DNA of 42,409 nt from Anaerolineae bacterium CG2_30_57_67 (GCA_001872455.1 MNXJ01000020.1:1-42409), one strand, 5' to 3'. Positions 16,569 through 25,525 are shown, numbered from the stretch's first letter. Program-made: numbers and translations. Notes: a model not told the origin generated them from the sequence alone.

Positions 16569-17092
16569 ATAAAAACCACCAGCACGAAGATGAAGGCCAG
16601 CATGACGGCAAAGTAAATGGCGGGTTCGCCCAGCAAACGGGGCGCCAGGTTGGGAATTAGCGCCCGGGCAGCGTCGCCCATCACGTCGCCCGGAATGGGG
16701 GCGGTGATGTAGGAGAAGGGGTAGCCAGCCTGATCAATGTAGAACCAGATCGAGCCGACGACCATGTAGCCGTTGATTGCGCCGAGCATGAAACCCAGCA
16801 GGCTATCCTGTAACTTTTCACGCGCCACTTTGGTGGCGAAGCGCGGCAGAGAAACCGTTTGATAGCCAAAAAAGACCAGAATGCCAACGATGATGGCGCG
16901 CAACCAGAACAGGGCCATGCCATCGGGTGGCAGCGTGTTGACTACTGGCACATAGCGTTCCAACAAACGGTTGAAGGCCAGCGCCAGAATCAGGCTGAAG
17001 GAAACCAGCAATTCTTTGGCCCAGCCGCGCATCGCGCCGATGATGCCAAACAGGATGACAAACAGCCAGAACATGAACGTCAGGCTAACCAT
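16565..17092 (-). CDS. CvpA-like membrane protein within the dcw cluster
   Basis: A 175-residue membrane protein with four predicted helices. The first part (GIIGAMRGWAKELLVSFSLILAL) has the short loop with Gly, Arg and Lys typical of the CvpA/colicin V production family, and LLGFMLGAINGYMVVGSIW matches its third conserved segment. CvpA proteins affect envelope homeostasis and colicin V export in E. coli, but their biochemical role is unsettled. GGGAGG lies 5 nt upstream of the ATG; the gene overlaps murG by 8 nt and murC by 4 nt. This embedding between two Mur enzymes suggests a role in precursor synthesis or envelope growth, which is inference. Confidence 0.75.
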   Translation of the reverse strand: MVSLTFMFWLFVILFGIIGAMRGWAKELLVSFSLILALAFNRLLERYVPVVNTLPPDGMALFWLRAIIVGILVFFGYQTVSLPRFATKVAREKLQDSLLGFMLGAINGYMVVGSIWFYIDQAGYPFSYITAPIPGDVMGDAARALIPNLAPRLLGEPAIYFAVMLAFIFVLVVFI

Positions 17093-18191
17093 AGCGGCCT
17101 CCCGCCAGTTCCATCAGGTGCGCGGCCAGTTGTGCGGCGGCTTGTGGGTTGTAGAGCGTTTGCATGGCCTGTTGCATTGCTGCCAGTTTTTCGGGGGTTT
17201 CAAATAATTTTTCTACGGTCAGCGCCAGGCCGCTTTTGAGTTTAGCGTCTTCGACCAGAATGGCCGCGCCGCGTTTGGTCAGATACTCGGCGTTGATTTT
17301 TTGGTAGCGCCAGGCGTGCGGATACGGGACGAGGATGGCGGGCAGGCCAAAAGCGGGAAATTCTCCCAGGGCTGAAGCGCCCGCGCGCGAGACGACCAAA
17401 TCGGCGGCGGCGAGGGCCGCGCCCATTTCTTCGTGAACGTAAGCAAATGGATGGTAGCGTTTCGCCAGCGCAGGCGCAAGCGTCAGCGCGTGTTGTTCGA
17501 CTTCAGGCCAATCCAACTCGCCGCTGATGTGAATCACTTCCATCTTTTTCAGCAGATCTTCGAGATGTGTCAGAACGGCCTGGTTGATGGAGTGTGCGCC
17601 TTTACTGCCGCCGAAGAAGAGCAAAACGGGCAGGTCGCTTTTCAGGTTGAGCTGGGCGCGGGCGGCGGCGCGGTGCCAGTTCGTCAGCTCTGGGCGTATT
17701 GGGTAGCCGGTCACGCGCAGCTTGGAAAGTTGGTTGGCGAAAAACGCGCGCGACTCATCGGCGGTCAGGGCAATTCGGCTGGCAAAACGCGCCAGGGCTT
17801 TGAGCGCCAGCCCCGGTTCGATATCGGGGACATAAAGCAGGGACGGAATTTTGCGCCCGGCCAGCGCCACCGGCCCGGCGACATAGCCGCCGGTGAAGAG
17901 CATGGCGTCGGGTTGAAATTCTTGCACCAACACACGCGCCTGTAAAAATCCGCGCAGAAGCGCCATCAGGTTGCCTGGAAGCTGTTGCCAGCTCACGCCG
18001 TGTAATCCTGCCGCAGGAATGGCTTTAAACAGAAGACCGGCTCGTTCAACGAGCCCGACTTCCATGCCTTCTTCTCCGCCCACCCACAGAAATTCGGCAT
18101 CGGGTTGTTGCTGGCGAATGGCGTTAAGAACGGCTAACGCGGGATAAACCCCGCCGCCGGTCCCGCCCGCGCAGATTAAATATCGCGCCAA
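17085..18191 (-). CDS. murG: UDP-GlcNAc transferase MurG (divergent active site)
   Basis: MurG adds GlcNAc to lipid I to make lipid II on the inner membrane face. The 368-residue GT28 enzyme has the N-terminal Gly-rich loop GGTGGGVYP (9-17), FTGGYVAGP near 99-107, the second Gly-rich FFGGSKGAHSIN, and the UDP-GlcNAc site SRAGASALGEFPAFGLPAILVPYP followed by QKINAEYL. Two His residues common in MurG are missing: G13 replaces the G-loop His, and LYVPDIEPG stands where IHEQNxxPG is usual. The start is a TTG at 18191 with GGAGG 4 nt upstream; an in-frame ATG with a better site is not available. Its first 68 nt lie inside the end of ftsW. Confidence 0.93.
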   Translation of the reverse strand: MARYLICAGGTGGGVYPALAVLNAIRQQQPDAEFLWVGGEEGMEVGLVERAGLLFKAIPAAGLHGVSWQQLPGNLMALLRGFLQARVLVQEFQPDAMLFTGGYVAGPVALAGRKIPSLLYVPDIEPGLALKALARFASRIALTADESRAFFANQLSKLRVTGYPIRPELTNWHRAAARAQLNLKSDLPVLLFFGGSKGAHSINQAVLTHLEDLLKKMEVIHISGELDWPEVEQHALTLAPALAKRYHPFAYVHEEMGAALAAADLVVSRAGASALGEFPAFGLPAILVPYPHAWRYQKINAEYLTKRGAAILVEDAKLKSGLALTVEKLFETPEKLAAMQQAMQTLYNPQAAAQLAAHLMELAGGRYG

Positions 18192-19401
18192 AGTTCCTCC
18201 ACTCGGTGCTTGGTTGTGTATCCGGTGAGTTTTGCCGGGAAATATTCATGAGAATGCCAATTGCCACCAGCGAGGCGGTCAGATTGGAGCCGCCGGAGCT
18301 GATAAAGGGTAGGGCGTTGCCTGCAAACGGCATCAGCCCGACGATGACCAGCATGTTGATGGACGCTTCCAGCGCAATCCAGAAAGTCAGGCCAGAAGCC
18401 AGCAGGCTGCCGAGCATGTCGGGCGCATCTCTGGCAATTCGCAATCCACGCCAAATGATGATGCCGTAGAGCGAGAGCGTGCCGAATGCGCCAAATAGAC
18501 CGAGTTCTTCGGCGATAACCGCGAAGATGCTATCGGTGGGCGGCACAGGCAGGCCGAGATGTTTGGTTTCGCTGCGTCCCAGCCCAACGCCGAACCAGCC
18601 GCCTTTGACGATGGCTTCCAGTGAGCGGCGGACATGGTACGAGGCCTGGAGCGGGTCTTTGATGCCCAAAAAATAACTACTCAGACGCTCGCGGCCAGTG
18701 GTGCTCACTTGCACCACCAAAAAGCCAACCACCAGCGCAATCACAAGCAAAATGGCAATCTGTTTCAGGTCGCCGCCTGCCAGGAAAAAGAGCAGGCCGC
18801 CCAGGGCGAAAATGGTGGCTGTCGCCGAAAGGTCGGGCTGCAAGTAGATCAGGCCGCCGATGGTACCCAAAATGACAGCCAGCGGCAGCAAACCCCATGA
18901 AATATCTTGCAGTTGTTTTTGTTTGGAGTGAAGCCAGACCGATAGATAAATGACGGTGATGACTTTTGCCAGTTCGGAGGGCTGTACCGAACCGGAAAGG
19001 AAAGAGCGCGCCGCCCCAAGGCGAATCTCGTTGATGGCGAGGACGGCGACCAGCAGGGCAATCGTCGCCAGCATGGCCGGGACAATCAACGCGTGCCAAT
19101 GGTGGTAATCTACGCGTGAGAGAATGTAGGCCAGAACCAGCCCGATTCCCAGCCAAAGTAACTGCCGGACAAACATGGCCGATGCGTCGCCGTACACCGC
19201 GTAAGAGAAATCAAACGACGCGGAATAGACCATCAGAATGCCAAAGGTCAGCATGGCAATCATTCCCAGCAGAAGCGGAAAATCTACGCTACCGCCTGAT
19301 TTGTGCGCCACACTGGCAGGCCGGGAGTCGCCCGCAGCGCCGCCGGAAGTAAAATCAATGCCAGGGGTTACCGCAGTGTTTCGGAAAGTTCGTTGACGCA
19401 T
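18124..19401 (-). CDS. ftsW: Peptidoglycan glycosyltransferase FtsW
   Basis: FtsW is the SEDS-family glycan polymerase of the divisome, working with the class B penicillin-binding protein FtsI. The 425-residue product has about ten membrane helices, LQPDLSATATI with the catalytic-type Asp, the long extracytoplasmic loop containing GLGRSETKHLGLPVPPTDSIFAVIAEELG, and FISSGGSNL near the end, all standard for FtsW/RodA/SpoVE. The N-terminus (about 38 residues) is soluble. The C-terminal tail is Arg-rich (RGRDRRRGLSRVSRS) and is encoded out of frame with the murG start, overlapping it by 68 nt. The start overlaps murD by 34 nt, with AAAGG upstream of the ATG. Confidence 0.96.
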   Translation of the reverse strand: MRQRTFRNTAVTPGIDFTSGGAAGDSRPASVAHKSGGSVDFPLLLGMIAMLTFGILMVYSASFDFSYAVYGDASAMFVRQLLWLGIGLVLAYILSRVDYHHWHALIVPAMLATIALLVAVLAINEIRLGAARSFLSGSVQPSELAKVITVIYLSVWLHSKQKQLQDISWGLLPLAVILGTIGGLIYLQPDLSATATIFALGGLLFFLAGGDLKQIAILLVIALVVGFLVVQVSTTGRERLSSYFLGIKDPLQASYHVRRSLEAIVKGGWFGVGLGRSETKHLGLPVPPTDSIFAVIAEELGLFGAFGTLSLYGIIIWRGLRIARDAPDMLGSLLASGLTFWIALEASINMLVIVGLMPFAGNALPFISSGGSNLTASLVAIGILMNISRQNSPDTQPSTEWRNFGAIFNLRGRDRRRGLSRVSRS

Positions 19402-20774
19402 TCTTTAAACCTTTCGCCACGTTCTTCAAAATCTTTGAATTCATCGTAACTGGTGCCGCCGGGAGAAAGCAGAACCACATACCCGGGTTGCGCCACGCGT
19501 GAGGCGGCCAGCACGGCCTCCTGAAGTTTTTCGACGCGCACCTGACTGAAGGGGCGCTGACCAGCCATGCGCGGCCCAAGCGCGGCCTCGATTTTGTCGG
19601 CGCATTCGCCAAACAAAATCACATGATCCACGCGCTCGTGAATCACTTGCGCCAAAGTTCCCCAGGGCAGGTCTTTGTCGCGCCCGCCCAACAGCAGAAT
19701 CAGCGGCCCGGAAAAGGAGCGGATGGCGGCCAGGGTGCGCTCTGGAGCGGTGGCAATCGAATCGTTGTACCATTGCGCGCCGCGCCAGGTGCGCACAAAC
19801 TCAATGCGGTGCGGCACGCCGCGAAAACTTTTGATGCCCTCGCGCATTTCTTCGGGGTTGAAACCGGCGGCGTGAGCGATGGTACAAGCCGCCAAAACGT
19901 TTAGCCGATTGTGCTCGCCACGCAATTCGATGACATCTTCCACCGGCAGGTGTATCACCTGCCCGTGCTGCCGTAAGTAGAATTTTCCGTCTGCGCCCAC
20001 ATAACTTCCGCTCAAGCCCTCGGGTAGGCGGCTGAAGCCAAAAGAAAGCAGGTTGGCGCGCACCTTTTCGGCCAAATTCCAGGCTTCGGGGTCGTCGCGC
20101 CCCAGAATGGCAAAATCATCCGTCAGTTGGTAGTTGATGATGTGGGTTTTTGCGGCAATGTAGTGCGCCATGCTGCCGTGCCGGTCAAGGTGATTTGGGG
20201 TAATATTGAGCACTGCCGCGACGCTGGGCGAAGCGCGCAATAGTTCTGACTGGAAGGATGAAATTTCCAGAATGGACAGGTCGGAAGCCTGCATCTCGTC
20301 CACATAGTTGATCAGCGGGTCGCCGATGTTGCCGCCAATCCATACCCGTCCGTACAGGCCGCCAGAACCGCGCTGAGCGATGCGCCCCACCAGTGTGGTG
20401 GTGGTGGTTTTCCCGGCAGAGCCGGTGATGCCAATGGTGCGGCAGGGGACGGCGTCCATGAAAATTTGGGTATCGTTGGAGATGCGGACGCGATTCTTCT
20501 TGGCGGCGGCGACAATCGGGTTGGTTAGCGGAATGCCGCCCGAGACACACACCAGTTCGGGGCGTAGATCCAAAAGCGAGAGCGGGTGATCGCCTGTGAC
20601 CCATTCAATTTTGAATTTAGCCAGGCTGGTCATCTCTTCTGTCAGGGCGGCGGGCGCGCGGCGGTCATTCAGTACGACGTTGGCGCCGTGCTGCGCCAGG
20701 TAACGCGCCAGCGCCAGCCCTTGCCGGGCGGCGCCAATGATGATGACTCGTTTGCCTTTCCAGTTGATTGACAT
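19368..20774 (-). CDS. murD: UDP-MurNAc-L-alanine--D-glutamate ligase
   Basis: MurD adds D-Glu to UDP-MurNAc-L-Ala with ATP. The 468-residue Mur ligase shows the N-terminal Rossmann start VIIIGAARQGLALARYLAQHG, the P-loop GITGSAGKTTTTTLVG (Ala where Asn is common), ISSFQSELL, NITPNHLDRHGSM, HRIEFVRTWRGAQWYNDSIATAP and LLGGRDKDLPW in the C-terminal domain. The last three are MurD-specific. It lies 12 nt downstream of mraY and overlaps the ftsW start. Confidence 0.97.
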   Translation of the reverse strand: MSINWKGKRVIIIGAARQGLALARYLAQHGANVVLNDRRAPAALTEEMTSLAKFKIEWVTGDHPLSLLDLRPELVCVSGGIPLTNPIVAAAKKNRVRISNDTQIFMDAVPCRTIGITGSAGKTTTTTLVGRIAQRGSGGLYGRVWIGGNIGDPLINYVDEMQASDLSILEISSFQSELLRASPSVAAVLNITPNHLDRHGSMAHYIAAKTHIINYQLTDDFAILGRDDPEAWNLAEKVRANLLSFGFSRLPEGLSGSYVGADGKFYLRQHGQVIHLPVEDVIELRGEHNRLNVLAACTIAHAAGFNPEEMREGIKSFRGVPHRIEFVRTWRGAQWYNDSIATAPERTLAAIRSFSGPLILLLGGRDKDLPWGTLAQVIHERVDHVILFGECADKIEAALGPRMAGQRPFSQVRVEKLQEAVLAASRVAQPGYVVLLSPGGTSYDEFKDFEERGERFKECVNELSETLR

Positions 20775-20786
20775 GGTTTCTCTCTG

Positions 20787-21827
20787 CTATGCCATCGCCA
20801 GCCCAACCCCAATCAGGGCGGCCAGCAAACTGATGAGCCAGAAACGTTGCACGATTTGCGTTTCGCTCCAACCGAGCATTTCAAAATGCAGGTGAATGGG
20901 CGCCATTTTGAAGAAACGGCGGCCTTTCGTCCAGCGAAAATAGAGAATTTGGATGGTGACGCTGAGCGCCTCGCTGAATGGGATGACGGCGATGAGCGGT
21001 AAAACCGCCCACTGACCAGTCATCAGCGCCACCACGGCCAGGGTTGCGCCCAGCGCCAGTGCGCCGGTATCGCCCATGAAGAGTTGCGCCGGGTGAACGT
21101 TGAACCACAAAAAGCCGAATAACGCGCCTACCAGCGTAAATGAGAACTGCGCCAGAAAAAACTGTCCCTGTAAGAGGGCGATGACGCCGTACGCGGCGAA
21201 GAGCGTGGCTGAAATCAGCCCGGCCAGGCCGTCGAGGCCATCGGTGAAATTGATGGCGTTGGTCATGCTGACGATGATAAACATGGCAATCAGCACATAG
21301 GCCCAGGGCGCCAAATCCACCGCCAGCCCGCCGGGGAAGAGCCACCAGTAATCTTTGAATTCGATCACCCGCTGAACGCCGGGGATGTAGAGTCCGGGGG
21401 TCTCCAGCATAAATTTAAGCGCCCAGGCGACGACAAAGGCAATCAGCCACTGTGAGATGAATTTGACGCGAATGGTCATGCCGTCGCCTTTGCGTTTGCC
21501 GCGAATGCCTTCCCAGTCATCAACGCCGCCTAAAATACCGAAGGCTAGCATGGTTACCAACGGCACCAGCACCGATTTTCCGGCCAGTTTCAGACCAATC
21601 AGCGCGGCAGCGTTGAGCAAAACGGTCAGTAAAAGTACCGGTAACGTCACCATGACGCCGCCCATGGTTGGCGTGCCCATCTTGACCATGTGCTTGCCCG
21701 GCTCTTCGACGCGGATGATTTTGCCAATTTTAAAGTGCCGCAGGACGCGCAAAAATGGTCCGCCCCAGATGACGGTCAGCATGAAGCTTAGCCCGGCCAG
21801 GCTAACCGCCAGCGTAGACTCTTTCAT
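20787..21827 (-). CDS. mraY: Phospho-N-acetylmuramoyl-pentapeptide transferase
   Basis: MraY moves phospho-MurNAc-pentapeptide to undecaprenyl phosphate, making lipid I. This 346-residue membrane protein has about ten helices and the family motifs KMGTPTMGGVM, the acidic NAINFTDGLDGLAGL that binds Mg2+, NVHPAQLFMGDTGALALG, and the loop APIHLHFEMLGWSE. The last is usually H-H-H-F/Y-E; here the middle His is Leu. The ATG overlaps the murF stop (ATGA). Downstream by 12 nt is murD. Confidence 0.97.
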   Translation of the reverse strand: MKESTLAVSLAGLSFMLTVIWGGPFLRVLRHFKIGKIIRVEEPGKHMVKMGTPTMGGVMVTLPVLLLTVLLNAAALIGLKLAGKSVLVPLVTMLAFGILGGVDDWEGIRGKRKGDGMTIRVKFISQWLIAFVVAWALKFMLETPGLYIPGVQRVIEFKDYWWLFPGGLAVDLAPWAYVLIAMFIIVSMTNAINFTDGLDGLAGLISATLFAAYGVIALLQGQFFLAQFSFTLVGALFGFLWFNVHPAQLFMGDTGALALGATLAVVALMTGQWAVLPLIAVIPFSEALSVTIQILYFRWTKGRRFFKMAPIHLHFEMLGWSETQIVQRFWLISLLAALIGVGLAMA

Positions 21828-23245
21828 TGGGCGGCCTCCAGCGCGGCGACAATTCGCTCCATGTGCAGGCCATGTGAGCCTTTGATGAGAACCGAGTCGC
21901 CGGACAGGATATTTTGTTGCAGCCAGGCGGTGAGCGCCTCACGGTCTTCGTATTCGTAAATATTCTGGCGTTTCATTCCAGCGCGGCGTGCCGATTCGGC
22001 AATGATGTGTGCGCGGATGCCGAGCGTGACCAGCGTTTCGGCTACCTCGGCAGCGCGTGCGCCCACTTTTTCGTGACCTTCGCGCTCGTAGGGGCCAAGT
22101 TCCAGCATGTCGCCCAGTACGGCGATGCGGCGCGCGGGCAATTCTTCCAGTAGAGTCAACGCCGCCAGCGTCGATTCGGGCGAGGCGTTGTAGGTATCAT
22201 CCAGCAGGAGTGCGCCGTTTTCAGTGCGAACCGCCACCAGGCGCAGCTGCGTCTGGCTTTCCTGCAATCCGCGCACGATTTCGTCCCAGGTCAGGTTTTC
22301 CACCAGGCCGACGGCGGCGGCGCGCAGGGCGGTGTGAACCGAGTGCCGGCCAATCATGGGGACGCGCAGATGTAAAATTTCGTTGCCGTAGTGCAGGCGA
22401 AAGCGGATGCCTTCCAGCCCCATGCCCATCACGTCATCTGCCCACAGGTCTGAAGATGGGTCGAGGCCGTAAGTGAAAATGCGCGCGCGTGTGCGCGCGG
22501 CCATCGGGCGAACCAGCGCGTCATCTTGATTGAGAATGGCAACGCCTTCCGGCGCAGACGGCAGGGATTCGACTAGTTCACCTTTTCCCTGGGCAATGGT
22601 TTCCTGCGAACCGGCGCGTTCGGCGTGTACCGTGCCGATATTATTCATCACGCCAACTTGCGGACGGGCAATTTCACACAGTTGGGCAATTTCACCGGGA
22701 ATGTAAAAACCCATTTCTAAAACGGCGTATTGATGGCCGGGGGTCAGCCGTAAAACATTCAGCGGCAGGCCAATTTCGTTGTTCAGGTTGGCGACGCTTT
22801 TGAGGGTGTGGTAACGCTGGCTGAGTACCTGCGCTACCGCCTCTTTGGTGGTTGATTTTCCGACACTGCCGGTGATGCCAATCACGCGCAAAGTGAGTTT
22901 CTGACGCCAAAACGCGGCGATTTTTTGCAACGCGGCGACGGTGTTTTCAACGCGGATGAGGATGGGCGGGTTCAGGCGCGCGGGCAGAGTCATCTGCGCG
23001 CCGGGGCGGGTGTCAACCAGCGTAAAGGGTTCTTCTACATCGCGTTCGATCAGCGCCGCCAGTGCGCCGCGCTGAAAAGCCTGGGTAATGAAACTGTGTC
23101 CGTCTACCCGCTCACCAGAAATGGCGACAAACAACCCGCCGGAAATAACCTGGCGTGAATCAATCGCCGCCTCAGTGATCACCAGAGGGGCAATCACCGG
23201 GCGGATGTGTGTCAGGGCTTCGAACACGTCTGCGAGGGTTAGCAC
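21824..23245 (-). CDS. murF: UDP-MurNAc-tripeptide--D-Ala-D-Ala ligase
   Basis: MurF adds D-Ala-D-Ala, completing the cytoplasmic pentapeptide precursor. The 473-residue Mur ligase has SRQVISGGLFVAISGERVDGHSFI at the N-terminus, the P-loop GITGSVGKSTTKEAV, LEMGFYIPGEIAQLCEIARP, NIGTVHAE, and DDTYNASPESTLAALTLL, the last two typical of MurF. I place the start at the GTG at 23245, with GAGGAG 3-4 nt upstream; an ATG at 23296 lies inside ftsI and lacks a binding site. The motifs indicate MurF, not MurE; no murE precedes it, although murE commonly sits here. Confidence 0.94.
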   Translation of the reverse strand: MLTLADVFEALTHIRPVIAPLVITEAAIDSRQVISGGLFVAISGERVDGHSFITQAFQRGALAALIERDVEEPFTLVDTRPGAQMTLPARLNPPILIRVENTVAALQKIAAFWRQKLTLRVIGITGSVGKSTTKEAVAQVLSQRYHTLKSVANLNNEIGLPLNVLRLTPGHQYAVLEMGFYIPGEIAQLCEIARPQVGVMNNIGTVHAERAGSQETIAQGKGELVESLPSAPEGVAILNQDDALVRPMAARTRARIFTYGLDPSSDLWADDVMGMGLEGIRFRLHYGNEILHLRVPMIGRHSVHTALRAAAVGLVENLTWDEIVRGLQESQTQLRLVAVRTENGALLLDDTYNASPESTLAALTLLEELPARRIAVLGDMLELGPYEREGHEKVGARAAEVAETLVTLGIRAHIIAESARRAGMKRQNIYEYEDREALTAWLQQNILSGDSVLIKGSHGLHMERIVAALEAAQ

Positions 23246-23264
23246 ATTCTCCTCATCATTACCG

Positions 23265-25010
23265 TCATTGTCCTGCCAGCTGCTGGCGCACCGCATCAGG
23301 GGGAATTTTCATCAGCACCACTAATTTTTCGGCCACGGTGTGAAAAACCGGGGTGGCAACATACGAGGCCCAGTCGGCTTCGGGGCGTTCCAGCCAGACA
23401 TAAATCATAAATTGCGGGTCGTCAAGCGGCCCCCAGCCAATGAAGGAAGCGTTGATTGCGTCGGGCTGGTAAACGCCGTTTTCGGGAATTTGCGCCGTGC
23501 CGGTTTTGCCTGCCAGCCGATAACCATCCAGGCGCGCCAGCGATTGATTGCGCTCCATTGCGGCGGCCAGCATTTCACTGACGGTGCGAGCGCTCTGCGG
23601 CGAAATCGGCGTACCGAGGATTTGCGTTGGTGTATCGTACTGATGCCCGTTGCTGACCATGCCGTACAGCAGGTGCGGATAGACCATTTTGCCATCGTTC
23701 GCCAACGCCGAAGCGGCGGTCATGAGTTGAATGGGCGTAAGCGCAACCCCCTGTCCGAAGGCGTTCGTGCCCAGGTCAATCTGATACCAGTCTTCGTCGC
23801 CGGGGGTTTTCAATCGTCCGGAAGATTCTCCGGCCAGGTCAATTCCGGTTGGATGTCCCAGTCCGAAGCGGCGCATGTAAGTGTAGTAGGTATCCTGCCC
23901 CATCAGGTCGGCCAGGCGCGCCATGCAGATGTTGAGCGAGTTCGCCAGGCAGCCGGTCATATCCTGTACGCCCCAGGCGCCACGGTCCCAGTTATAAACG
24001 TATCCACCGCCAATTTCATAGAAGCCGGTATCCAGGTAGGTTGTACCGGGGGCGACAAGGCCTGAGTCGATGGCGGCGGCCATGGTTAAAATTTTAATAA
24101 CCGAGCCGGGTTCGTATTGCATCGAAACCGCGCGGTTGAATTCACTGGCATTATGATAAATGCTGGTGTAGTTTGAAAAATCATTCAGGTTCATTTGTGG
24201 GCTGGAGGCCATGGCGAGAATCTCACCATTTTTTGGGTTCATTACCACAATCGTCCCGGCCTGGGCGTTGGTTTCTGTCAGCGCGTCGTTCAAAATTTGT
24301 TCCACGGCGGCCTGTACTTCGCGGTCAAGCGTCAGTATCAGGTCAGAACCTTTGGGAATTTGCGGTAATTCCTCGGCGCGATTGGGACTTTCTGGCACCC
24401 AAACTGTTGCCGGTACGCCCGCCAGCAGGTCGTTGTATTTTTCTTCCACACCAAAATAGCCGCGCCCTTCCAGCGTGACAAAACCCAGCGCGTTGGAGCC
24501 AAGTGTATTTTCTGGGTAGGTACGCTGTAAATGTGCGTTGAAACTCAGCCCGGCCAGGCTGGGGTCACCGGTTTTTTGATATTGTTCTGCCAGTTGGGCC
24601 TGCAAATCTTTCAAAGCCAGCGCCTGTTGTGAAGGAACGTAATCCTTCAACACCATGTAGACCAGGCCTTCGGGCGGATTGATCAGGTTGTTGTAAACAG
24701 TGTCGTAGTCCATGTTCAAGACCACGCTCATGCTGAGCGCAACGCTGTTGGGGTTTTTAACGTCGCGCAGGCTGACGCCGACTTCGTAAACGGTTTTGTT
24801 GCCCGCCAGCAAAAAGCCATGCCGGTCATAAATTTGGCCGCGCTCTGGGTAGAGCGTGCGAAACTCGCCAGAGTAGCGGTCACCCTGTTGCAAGAAAGCC
24901 GCCGCCTGTGAACTGTACTGAATGCGGACAATTTGAATCAGGATGACGAATCCCAAGGCCGCAAAAATTGCGGCCAGGATGCGAGCGCGGGAACGGTAAA
25001 GATTTTTCAT
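23265..25010 (-). CDS. ftsI: Division transpeptidase, class B penicillin-binding protein FtsI
   Basis: FtsI (PBP3 type) cross-links septal peptidoglycan. The 581-residue product starts with a short basic cytoplasmic segment and one membrane anchor (ILAAIFAALGFVILIQIV), then the dimerisation module with ERGQIYDRHG. The transpeptidase domain has the catalytic triad of motifs: SVIK at 303-306, SLN at 358-360 and KTG at 502-504. The protein ends soon after this domain and has no PASTA repeats. The ATG at 25010 overlaps the ftsL stop (ATGA). An upstream ATG fifteen codons earlier would extend into ftsL with no binding site. Confidence 0.96.
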   Translation of the reverse strand: MKNLYRSRARILAAIFAALGFVILIQIVRIQYSSQAAAFLQQGDRYSGEFRTLYPERGQIYDRHGFLLAGNKTVYEVGVSLRDVKNPNSVALSMSVVLNMDYDTVYNNLINPPEGLVYMVLKDYVPSQQALALKDLQAQLAEQYQKTGDPSLAGLSFNAHLQRTYPENTLGSNALGFVTLEGRGYFGVEEKYNDLLAGVPATVWVPESPNRAEELPQIPKGSDLILTLDREVQAAVEQILNDALTETNAQAGTIVVMNPKNGEILAMASSPQMNLNDFSNYTSIYHNASEFNRAVSMQYEPGSVIKILTMAAAIDSGLVAPGTTYLDTGFYEIGGGYVYNWDRGAWGVQDMTGCLANSLNICMARLADLMGQDTYYTYMRRFGLGHPTGIDLAGESSGRLKTPGDEDWYQIDLGTNAFGQGVALTPIQLMTAASALANDGKMVYPHLLYGMVSNGHQYDTPTQILGTPISPQSARTVSEMLAAAMERNQSLARLDGYRLAGKTGTAQIPENGVYQPDAINASFIGWGPLDDPQFMIYVWLERPEADWASYVATPVFHTVAEKLVVLMKIPPDAVRQQLAGQ

Positions 25011-25525
25011 TGCGGCAGGGGCGCAGAAGCGCTCTCCAACTGTTGAGCAATCCATTCCAGCAAAGATTGCTGGAATGCGGGCTCATTGGCGATTCTTCCT
25101 TCCTGTTGCGATTCCATCGTCAGGTGAACGCTGTTATCAGGAATGTAACCGGGGACAAGAACATAATCCAAATCGTCGCGCGTCAGCGGTTGATAACCAA
25201 GGGCGACGGCGCGGGCTTCAAAAGTCTGGTTGGAAAGCAGGCTGGCGAGCTGGGTTTCCAGGTCGGCGTTGGAACGTTCGTTGGCGGCAATGGCGAGTTC
25301 AAGGCTTTGAATATCGCGCCCAGAAATGGCCGCGCGTGAGGAAACATCCAGATACAAGCCGGCCAGCACCGCCAAAATGGCGACTGCACCGGCAAACATC
25401 ACCAGCCATTGCTGGCGTAATGCGGGCGGCAGGGAAAAGCCAGCATCCAGCGAACTAACCGCTTCGAGATAAGCGGCGAAAGTGCGGCGCGCGCCGCGGG
25501 AGCGAACAGGAGCAGAAGCAGTCAT
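25007..25525 (-). CDS. ftsL: FtsL-like bitopic cell division protein
   Basis: The product has 172 residues: a basic cytoplasmic N-terminus of about 40, one membrane helix (LVMFAGAVAILAVLAGLYL), then a heptad-like coiled coil (IQSLELAIAANERSNADLETQLASLLS) and a C-terminal extension of about 65 residues. The topology, coiled coil and position between rsmH and ftsI are those of FtsL, which with FtsB and FtsQ activates FtsWI. FtsL sequences diverge widely, so the assignment leans on topology and synteny. It overlaps rsmH and ftsI by 4 nt each. Confidence 0.8.
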   Translation of the reverse strand: MTASAPVRSRGARRTFAAYLEAVSSLDAGFSLPPALRQQWLVMFAGAVAILAVLAGLYLDVSSRAAISGRDIQSLELAIAANERSNADLETQLASLLSNQTFEARAVALGYQPLTRDDLDYVLVPGYIPDNSVHLTMESQQEGRIANEPAFQQSLLEWIAQQLESASAPLPQ

